Below are positions 1 to 6,882 of a stretch of DNA of 15,850 nt, in pieces; positions within the stretch are counted from its first letter, which is position 1; each line of letters starts with the position of its first letter. A model generated the notes under the pieces. The model saw only the letters and a program-made list of their open reading frames with translations, did no database searches and was not told the origin of the DNA. The DNA is from Stephanodiscus triporus. Taxonomy: Eukaryota > Bacillariophyta > Thalassiosirophyceae > Thalassiosirales > Thalassiosiraceae. The stretch spans positions 1 through 15,850 of the forward strand of contig JALLAZ010001407.1 in assembly GCA_036939755.1 (NCBI GenBank). Reading direction: 5' to 3'. The position numbers and the translations under genes were made by a program.

Positions 1-199
1 GTGGGGAAAGTCCTTCGAAAGGGAGGGCTGGCCCCCTATTTCCCTCAACCTCATTCTTTATAGATTTGGATTGTTTCCAATGTTACTTCACTTTTTGTCA
101 ATAGATTGGCTCATGGATACATAGCGTGACTCTGAGGGAAAATATTGAGGGTAGTAGGCAAGCAAATGCATCTACACCTTACAAGCCAGAATCAATCTA
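1..199. other. 3' flank of UTP18, no gene seen
   Basis: AT-richer sequence downstream of the UTP18 stop codon. I see no reading frame, RNA gene or repeat worth naming. It probably holds the 3' UTR and polyadenylation region of the minus-strand gene, but no clear signal decides the end. Confidence 0.5.
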
Positions 200-2662
200 T
201 TAATCCCAAAAATGCTTCAGACGATAAAGCAGGCACTTTCCGTGGTCATTTCCTACGGCCAAGTACCTGCTCTTGGGACTGAAATCCATCGACCAGACGT
301 ATTTCAGTGGTGTCTTGCTCGTGGGCCAGTTCGAAAACACGGTCGCCGTCGGGACGTGCAGCAACTTCAAGCCGTTCGTCTCGCGCCGCGTGGATAGCGC
401 GAGGATCTGCCCGTCGTGGTTGAAGCATAAATTATCAGCCGACGTCGTCAGATTCATGATGGACTTGAGGGGCGATCGCTCCGCGATGGCGGTCAGGGAC
501 AATCCATGAGCGCTAGGACGTTTCGACGGAGATGTGCATCGGTCATTGTAGAGGTTGACCACGCCACTCTCGGCGCCTACAGCAAGACAGTTGGAGGACA
601 TGGCGAGGGAGGAGGTAATGGTGCCATCCTCGTTGTGGAAGCGCTCCACGCACCTTCGGCTACCGATGTGCCACCTTCGTTCATGTTGACAGGGTGCGAT
701 TGGAAGAGGGATATGACAAGAGTCACGTGAGCGTATGACAGACATTCATTCAAAAATAACCAATGACAGGGAGACGCCCTAATGACACACGCACACACAC
801 CGCAATCCTCACCTATAAACATCGCCATCACTACCGCTGCCCAGGACGTACTCCCCATCATCCGAGAACGCGAGCGCCCTCGCGCTACCGTTCATCTTCA
901 AGTCGCCTATCCACTGCCTCGTCGTGCCGTCGACCAGTATGACGTATCCGTCGTTGCCGATGAAGGCTACGACTCGTCCGTCGGGCGAGACGCGGAACTT
1001 CTCGAGGCTTCGTTCCTTCCTCCCCACAATGCCGGGAATTTTCTGGATGTTACCGGAGACGGCGTCGTAGACGTAGAAGAACGGCCGACGGCCGCTAAGG
1101 ATCACGGACGACCCCCCCCCACCTCCTCCTCCTCCTCCTCCGCCGCCGCCGACGACGACGAAGGACGCGCACGTTATCGGCATGTCGGGAAATTGGATGC
1201 CGTGGACCTTGGCGGTGTTCCCCTCGCCGTCTCCGTCGCCCTCGTCGTTGACTCGGAAGAATCGAAGCATCTTATCCATCCCAGCCGTCATCAGCAGCGG
1301 GCTACGCTCGTCCGAATTCGGATGGAACTGACAGGCGCTAACGACGCTGTCGTTCGGGTCGGACAGATTGCCGTCGCGTACGCGGACCACGTCGAGGAGC
1401 GTGGGGGGGAGGGAGGAGCGGAAACGACCGTCCCGGGACGACGTCTCGAAGAGGGAGGCGTTCGATTCGAATATCCTAGTAGCGGCATCGCCGCCACCGT
1501 CGTCGTCATCGTCGTCGCTGCTTCCGTCGTCGGTAGACGATGCGTACCTTCCACCTCCCCTCTTCTTCCCGCGAGCGTCCCCCCCCTCGCCCTCCGCTCC
1601 CTTCCCTCCCGCCCGTTGCTGCTGACGTCGCCGTTGTCGCGCTAGATCAACATCCGCCCAATCCGTCCTGGAGGCGACGCTCGCGGTGTTGACGAATCGC
1701 TCGCGCAGTCGAAGCTCGTACTCCCCGAACGACAACGGATCCGTCTCGTCGCGATACCGACGAAGCTTCTTGAGCCGGTTGGGCCCGTCGGCGATGGATA
1801 CCCCCCTCGTCTTCCTCCGCCTCTTGCTCTCGGCCCTACGTTTAGCGACATCGTCGGATTCGTCGTCGTCGTCGTCGTCTTTGTCGTCTTCTTCTTCAGA
1901 ATCGAAATCGCGATCGTCTTCGGAATCCCCCCCCTCCGAGTCCGTGTCTCGCCACGCCGCGCCCGTCATGGCCACCCTGCTTTTTCTTTCGTTCGTCGTC
2001 CCCGCCTCCTCCTCGGATTTAGATTCATCCCCGTCGTCGTCGTCGTGGTGGTCTTCGTCGCCGTCACCAGCTCCATCATCGCCGCGTCGCAACTCATCGC
2101 CGTCCCCTCCCGCGTCACGCGCATCGTCGTCTTGATCGTCGGGGACGTCCTCCCCTTCCCTGTCGATGGCGAACAGAAGATCGCGACCCCCCGGCGCGCT
2201 CGCGTCGATGCCCGCGTCGCGGTCGTCCTCCGCGGCGCGGAGGGATGCGCGACGGTGGTCGTAGTCGTCGTAGTCGTAGTCGTCGTCGTCGTACGCCCGG
2301 GCGGGAGCTGCCGCCGCCGTCGCGGCGTACGCGTCGCCTCCGCCTCCTCCGCCGAACAGCAGGGCCGTCAGCGCAGCCTCCTCCGCCATCTTCGCTTCGG
2401 ACAACGCCCTCCTCCCGCCCTCGCCGCCGCCGCCGCGGTCGTAGTCGCCATTCGCGTTCGTTCGACCGCGACGTTCGTCGTGCCTTCGACCCCCGGCGAC
2501 GACGACGACGCCGCCGCCGGAAGGAGCGGCGTCGGAGCGGACGGAGGACACGAGGGGCGAGACGACGACGACGGCTCCGCCCTCCTCCCCCCCCTTCGTC
2601 TTCTGCTTCCGCGAGTTGTTGCGCCTGTCGGTGGTGCCGTTCGCGGATCCCCCTTTTGCCAT
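200..2662 (-). CDS. UTP18: UTP18, WD40 subunit of the small-subunit processome
   Basis: Two exons: 2662-813 and 674-200, with a 138-bp GT-AG intron (675-812, donor GTGAGG). Splicing rebuilds the codon AG|G and reads DVYRWHIGSRRC across the junction; total 774 aa. The family works in the nucleolus, where UTP18 binds the U3 snoRNP/UTP-B part of the processome and helps early 18S pre-rRNA cleavage. Visible: N-terminal low-complexity half with acidic runs at about residues 174-271; a conserved family block around 308-325 (DPLSFGEYELRLRERF); WD40 propeller from about 436 to the end; and the typical C-terminus (YLAVGNDHGKCLLYRLKHF). LFAID at 163-167 fits the LFx(phi)D arch-interacting motif by which yeast Utp18 recruits the Mtr4 helicase. 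It is longer than yeast or human UTP18 (about 550-600 aa) because of Asp/Gly expansions, including poly-Gly at 505-517. The start is the first ATG of the long frame. Confidence 0.93.
1112..1150. repeat. C9 / (CCT)n / (CGC)n tract coding poly-Gly
   Basis: A C9 homopolymer at 1112-1120 is followed by CCT repeats and then CGC repeats. On the minus strand this encodes a Gly run (about residues 505-517) inserted in a loop of the UTP18 propeller. The frame stays open through it, so the length is compatible with function. Such tracts are prone to slippage. Confidence 0.85.
1861..1879. repeat. (CGT)n trinucleotide tract in UTP18
   Basis: Six CGT units, encoding part of an Asp run on the minus strand (residues about 262-267, within the acidic block). 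Many shorter interrupted CGT/GAC runs surround it through the first UTP18 exon. Confidence 0.85.
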
Positions 2663-2966
2663 GGCTTTTTTGGGGCGGTCGGGGTAACGAAACGAGGGGG
2701 TGCTCGGAATGCTTGTATTCTTGTCCGCGCTGATTGGCAGCGTATTGCGGAGGAGAGTATGGCGGTGGTAACGCGGCGTCCCGTGCCGCTGTCCGGCGAT
2801 GCAGCCAGCTACCTAGCAGTGTGGGCTCGCTTTGTGTGTGTGTGTGTGTATTGGTGTGATTGGTGGGGAGAGAGAGTAGAGCTCTCGCAATCCTCCGTTT
2901 GTCCGTCTCCCGTACGTACATTTTTTATCGTAAAAAGGGGAGGAGAGCAACGAAAGGTGATTGACG
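2663..2966. promoter_or_regulatory. Divergent intergenic region between UTP18 and a plus-strand ORF
   Basis: This stretch of about 300 bp separates the UTP18 start (minus) from the first ATG of the plus-strand frame at 2967. It holds a (TG)n tract at 2833-2849 and a GTACGTAC palindrome near 2911-2920, followed by a T6 run. It probably contains the UTP18 promoter and 5' UTR. No core promoter element can be named with confidence. Reading frames crossing it are low-complexity shadows. Confidence 0.4.
2833..2849. repeat. (TG)n dinucleotide tract
   Basis: An uninterrupted alternating TG run of 17 bases in the divergent intergenic region. It is a simple microsatellite of the kind that can be length-polymorphic; no function is evident. 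Confidence 0.9.
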
Positions 2967-3086
2967 ATGGATTTGTTGGCATTAGATTGGAAAATGGCAG
3001 AAGCCGTGTCGGCTTAGAAAGCACTCGTTGGCATCAAGAGCCCGCGGGCAGAAGTGTGTGATTTCAATGAGGACTCCCCAATCCAA

Positions 3087-3476
3087 ATGAATGCGGCCAA
3101 ATCGTTCAAGCACACCATGCGTGGTAGAAAGACGAAATCGTTGGAGGAGCTGGAGAAGAACTTAGCAGAGCTTATCGAGAAATCCGGTCGGAGCAAACAA
3201 GATATCCTATCGGATTACAATGATTTCCGAGCATTGACAAAGAGGATTAATAACCCCAAATCTCTCCATGATGATTTTGACGTTCAACGGAAGGAGCAGC
3301 TGAAAGATGCTTATCGAATGGGCTGTAGTATTATTAACACGCAATCAAAGATCAACAAAGCGCTCCTCACAGCCGCCGCTTGCGACGCCACCACATCCAA
3401 TGTTGCAAATACACCTGTAAATAATTCGGTGTTTATTACCCCTTCTGTTGCTGCGAGCGATGCCGGGGGGGGATGA
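3087..3476 (+). CDS. Hypothetical charged, coiled-coil-like protein, N-terminal part
   Basis: Not recognised. The frame is open from 3018, just after an in-frame TAG (3015-3017), to a TGA at 3474-3476. The first ATG within it is at 3087, which would give 129 aa. The N-terminal half is highly charged with a heptad-like stretch (KSLEELEKNLAELIEKSGRS), then KRINNPKSL and a Lys/Asp-rich part; the end is Ala/Thr/Asn-rich. Upstream of the TAG, the same frame has an ATG at 2967 and 16 plausible codons (MDLLALDWKMAEAVSA). The TAG therefore either interrupts an older, longer gene or is the 3' end of an intron (GGCTTAG). The frame ends in a G8 run, where the neighbouring frame takes over with similar character. 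It may be the first segment of one broken gene running to about 4326. Confidence 0.4.
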   Translation: MNAAKSFKHTMRGRKTKSLEELEKNLAELIEKSGRSKQDILSDYNDFRALTKRINNPKSLHDDFDVQRKEQLKDAYRMGCSIINTQSKINKALLTAAACDATTSNVANTPVNNSVFITPSVAASDAGGG

Positions 3477-3894
3477 GTCAGCATCGGATCCGATGGCAAT
3501 GGCGACATCGGCAGTCACGGCAGAGGCATCGACTACGTGCCTGAAACAGTGGGGTCCTCAGCCCAGTTCTGAAAGTCCACCACCTGAAGCACACCATGAA
3601 GATATGGCAATGGAGAATGGCGTCTCGTTGCGTGGTGAGTTGCCTGACGACGACGATGGCGGCAAGGAGGCCCATGCCAATATCGTGTCGAACGTAACCG
3701 AAGATATGTCGGGGTTATACAACGTCTCCGCTGTATACATCCTCAAAACGATGAGAAACAAGCCGACAGAGACTGCCATGAGTAATGCCGGAGGGATCAA
3801 GTCAACATCATTTCCAATGGCAATGGAGATGGTGGAAGACGCGACCTTGAGTAACACCTGGGGGAATGATACAATTGAGGGGCCGAGAGGATGA
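3460..3894 (+). pseudogene. Continuation of the hypothetical gene in the next frame
   Basis: This frame overlaps the end of the 3087-3476 frame across the G8 tract at 3467-3474. With seven Gs instead of eight, the upstream frame would run straight into it (…SDAGG-DESASDP). It encodes an acidic, Ser/Pro/Met-rich stretch with DDDDGGKEAHAN and SGLYNVSAVYILKTM, and stops at a TGA at 3892-3894 followed by TGA and TAA. No family is recognised. The long minus-strand frame over the same bases (3558-4085) is hydrophobic and low-quality and is taken as a shadow. Alternatives: a true pseudogene, an unrecognised intron, or a homopolymer error. Confidence 0.35.
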
Positions 3895-4326
3895 TGATAA
3901 TTGGTGACGGCGGCAGCAACGATGACAGGAGGGAAGAGGAGCCCACGACCACAATGACCAAGCAAATACCCCTCTCTCTGGATGAATTTAACACCGACGG
4001 CGGAGCGTTTGAGGTGGCGGTGGTGGTAGAGAAGAAGGCTGAGGGGGGTGGCGATGGCAGCGGTGGTGGTGTTGGTTCTGACCAACTGGTTTCTTCATAA
4101 TACCATATTTTTCTTGTCAAGGATAGAGAACGTTGCACTCAAGGCAAGGTTGGCCCCATCGGTCCCTCCTGATGACAATGAACAAGTCCAAGCCAGCACT
4201 TGGAGTGGTCCTGAACTCAAGGAGCGCAAACGAGAGGATAAATCCAAGCCCTCGGTAGGTGGCCTTGCGGCACCTGATCGAGCCGCCGGTCACCTCGCCA
4301 AACTTGATCTCATCATATCTCAGTAG
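3891..4326 (+). other. Possible further coding segments of the same broken gene
   Basis: Two frames remain. At 3891-4100 a frame encodes an acidic stretch with KQIPLSLDEFNTDGG and a Gly-rich end. At about 4121-4326 another encodes a Lys/Pro-rich tail with KERKREDKSKPSVGG, ending at a TAG (4324-4326). Between them, the sequence before 4121 (ATTTTTCTTGTCAAG) looks like a splice acceptor, but I cannot place a convincing donor. Product unknown; coding status uncertain. Confidence 0.25.
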
Positions 4327-4675
4327 ACAACCTTCTGCACACGGTAAATGCTTGGTACTGATGTATTCATCATCGAACGCTGACCCCTGCCCCCCAGCAA
4401 CAAGGCAATGCCATATGTAAATATTCTATCTAATGTTGTGTATGAGTAACCATCATCTCAAGAACCAACGATTACGTTGCTTTAGACCATCATTGTTAAG
4501 TCGCGGCTATGAAGGAAAAAACTATTACATTGCTGCACGGGGAAAGAAGCATGTATTTACATGTTGAAGGCAGTCAGAGGTAGAACCGGATACAAAAGAG
4601 TGTGATGATTTGGGTCCATGCTTTTGCTGATTAATTTTCTACTGCTGTCATAGACACACTACAACAAAATAAGGC
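4327..4675. other. Intergenic, nothing recognised
   Basis: About 350 bp of mixed composition with no long frame in good context, no RNA gene and no clear repeat. Confidence 0.5.
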
Positions 4676-4870
4676 GATGATAACGGAAGAGCAGCAGAAG
4701 GCAGCATACGAGAAGGGGGATCTGATCGATGATGACCGAGCGACAGAAGGCAACATGCGACAGGGTGCTTGATTGATGATGAATGAGCAGAAGAATGCAG
4801 CGTATGATAAGGGGCTTGGGTCGATGACGGCCGAGAAGAGGAACAGATTCAAGGGTAGAAAGCACTCCGA
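4676..4870 (+). repeat. Four degenerate tandem repeats of about 48 bp
   Basis: Units begin at 4676, 4728, 4775 and 4823, each opening with GATGA followed by a variable triplet and a GAG-like codon. Unit spacings are 52, 47 and 48 bp. Translated in the appropriate frame each starts M(M)-[I/T/N]-x-E and continues with Gln/Lys/Ala residues; units 1 and 3 share AAYEKG/AAYDKG. Unit 4 passes into a GRKHSDETK motif. Because the spacings are not all multiples of three, unit 2 is in a different frame from units 1 and 3. The array is thus the remnant of a repeat-bearing coding sequence. Confidence 0.6.
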
Positions 4871-4940
4871 CGAGACTAAAGCGATAATAAGCACCAAAAT
4901 GAGAGGTGTACCACACGAGTTACTAACGCGTGATCAATGA
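4677..4940 (+). pseudogene. NUMOD3-like repeat protein relic
   Basis: From the ATG at 4677 the frame runs 31 codons to a TGA (4770-4772). The same frame resumes at ATG 4776/4779 and ends at a TGA at 4938-4940. The downstream part holds FKGRKHSDETKAIISTKMRG (about 4848-4907), which closely fits the NUMOD3 motif (G-[KR]-K-H-S-[ED]-E-T-[KR]-x-x-I-S). That motif is a helical DNA-binding module best known from homing endonucleases and also found in tandem in other proteins. No GIY-YIG or HNH nuclease core is visible. The in-frame TGA and the frame jump of repeat unit 2 argue for a decayed copy, though a 53-aa ORF from 4779 remains. An intact gene of this type would be expected to carry more repeats. 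Confidence 0.5.
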
Positions 4941-5076
4941 TTGGTACAAAGTGATTGCTCACAACGTTTGAGTAGCGCACGTTTGGTCTTATAATAAGAG
5001 AAGAGACTGATGATTCAGATTCATCCGAAGAGTATCATCGCAACGCAACCAGACGATGGCAAAAAAAGCCATTCTC
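4941..5076. other. Intergenic with a short acidic open stretch
   Basis: Just after the NUMOD3-like relic, a plus-strand frame (4976-5077) encodes a short polar peptide with EETDDSDSSEEYHRNATRRW and no ATG. It could be a remnant of the C-terminus of the relic gene in another frame. Support is weak. Confidence 0.2.
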
Positions 5077-6355
5077 CTAGATCAACTCAGAAATTGTCAA
5101 TCGAGAACGCTTCACTATGATGGAGATGATTTTGTTGATAGCATTACCACGCTCCATACCATCCACTCCAAGTTTGCTGTGTGCATTGCACGATAAAGAA
5201 CTATATGCTCGCTCCCACAAATAAGCTACCATCTGACCTACATGAAGAATGTCATCTTCCTCGTCAAACTTGCACGGAGTGGAGTCATCGTCATCAACTA
5301 CGTTTGACATAAGCCAGCTGGTGTCATTGTAAACAAAAAGTACAAGTGCAATGAAATTCTCGACACAGTATATCTTTCTAGAGGGTGTTTCAATCGCGTC
5401 ATCTCTCCACCAAGCGAGTTTCATATGTTCTTGTGTCATGAGTTTTATTCGGACTCTCACCAAAGAAGGAATGTTCAGGGCAGTCCTCATCGTGTCGTCA
5501 TTCCTAACCACATACTTGTTAGAGTTGCCAAGGTTGGGAGGGGCAGTGAGCTTACAATGAATCATGGCATATGCATCCTTGTCGCAGGTTTGCCGAATAC
5601 CAAGCCACCTTTGAGGGAATGAGATTGATCAGGACATGAGGAGAGTTCCAATCTAAGTCGAGGACATCTGCAGCACTCTCAGCCTCTTTACAGTCTAGCA
5701 CATCATCATTCAGCAACTCGATTTCTGATTCGTCGTCAAACTTTGAGACTGAACTTCGTGTGCGGATGGGACTGTTCGTGGGCATCAAGTCTGGAATACC
5801 AATTTCAGAATCATCTACTGCAGTTTCTTCACTTCGATGGTTGCTATAGAAGTGGCATTCTTGTCGTTTCCATGAATGGGCTTCGGGTTAATCTCTTCCT
5901 TTGCAAACAAATCTTCGAGTGACTTGAGGGGCTGGGATTTAAACGAGACGGTGGTGTCTGAATTCTCCGTCGACTTCTTAGAAATTTCGTGCTCCCTGAG
6001 CAATCTCCTCCTTTGCTCAGAATGGTATCTAACAGTAAGGAAAATATGTGAGCTAAGTTGACGTAGACAATATAATCCAAGAAGAGGCTATGGTCTATGA
6101 CTCTTTCTCCTTACATTTTGAATTTTTGGGCATGAGATTTGATCGTTTTGTCGTCCGGGTAGGAAGAGCATCCCTGAAGAAACGCCACTGACCCCACCCA
6201 TGCAAAACACAACCCCGTTCGAATTGCCGCTGCTCTGGTTCGGTCTATTTTCCTTCTCCTGCTGTCTCAGATATGGGTGGAGTGCTCACGCTACAACCGC
6301 CATAGCTGCTCGAGACGGCACTTGGTTTCATTTCCGCACCACTCATGAGTAGCAT
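5077..6355 (-). pseudogene. Decayed MYB transcription factor, SHAQKYF class
   Basis: A possible start is ATG 6355-6353 (MLLMSGAEMKPS); the same frame is open up to 6532. The frame gives GEGK, then TAG (6245-6247), then TEPEQRQFERGCVLHG and WGQWRFFRDALPTRTTK. This is the single MYB repeat of the SHAQKYF class, with the stop exactly where the first conserved Trp belongs (TGG to TAG). At 6145-6148 a 4-base A run (minus strand) is one base short: after it, the next frame gives TIKSHAQKFK. A canonical intron follows (6029-6114, 86 bp, GTAAGG…TTAG), then YHSEQRRRLLREHE and an acidic/polar region. The frame shifts again near 5824-5826 (A run) and near 5615-5617. The last part (5077-5600) has RWLGIRQTCDKDAYAM and an acidic tail, ending at TAA 5077-5079; I do not recognise it, and its membership in this gene is inferred from order and strand. 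Intact proteins of this class are DNA-binding regulators. Confidence 0.7.
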
Positions 6356-6882
6356 CGATGACCCGAGCAGAGAGAGTATCGTAGATCTCTCGAGTGGTTT
6401 CGGTATCCATTTCCGGCGGGATTCACCCAACACCTCTCTAGAGTAAAGTACCATAAGATTGCAAGATTGCAGGGCGCGGGGAAACCCTTGCATTTTTTTC
6501 ACTGGCCAATTAATCGGAAAAAATACACACAAATCAACCGATTATTTTTGCCTCAAGGCGCTTTCCGAACATTGTCAGTCAGTCCGCTCTAGAGAGAGTG
6601 GAGTGCTTATTTACCATGGTAACGGAAAAAAATTATTCTAGAAAAAAAATTATGTAATTGAAATTTATGCTCTACGATACTGTCCCAAAGCAAACAGGAA
6701 AGATGGCTTCAAGGGCGATAGGGAATGAACCATGCCGATAAGCGACCCAGCGCTGTTGAATACGAAAATCAAAGCGCCATGGAGGTCGCAACTGAGGATG
6801 CATTGGCACCGTTTGGAAGGGAGATCAAACGAATGCTTTACCTGGACAACATAAGTACATATCCTCCCAGTATTCTTCGTTA
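6356..6882. other. Spacer between MYB relic and sulfotransferase
   Basis: It holds the 3' UTR of the minus-strand sulfotransferase and the 5' flank of the MYB relic. AT-rich runs occur near 6625-6665. The relic's frame stays open to 6532 and may include more of its N-terminus. Frames at 6665-6886 (minus) and 6725-6964 (plus) overlap the sulfotransferase end and are not credited. Confidence 0.45.

Noticed and set aside
782..1645. Plus-strand 287-aa ORF opposite UTP18
   Set aside because: Antisense to conserved WD40 coding sequence; no family match.
2045..3061. Plus-strand 338-aa ORF rich in Val/Arg
   Set aside because: It is the complement of GAC/CGT triplet runs in UTP18 exon 1, followed by the TG tract; a shadow frame.
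3558..4085. Minus-strand 175-aa hydrophobic ORF
   Set aside because: It is antisense to acidic plus-strand frames; its composition is that of a complement of Asp/Glu codons, and no family motif is present.
4631..4916. Minus-strand 85-88 aa hydrophobic ORFs
   Set aside because: Complement of the NUMOD3-like tandem repeats; their repetitive Ser/Phe/Leu pattern comes from the repeat units.
6291..6410. Minus-strand 39-codon frame starting MDTETTREIYD and ending LEQLWRL, faintly like the TFIIA large-subunit N-terminus
   Set aside because: It overlaps the MYB N-terminal frame in another phase, ends at a TAG with no plausible splice site, and nothing downstream resembles TFIIA.
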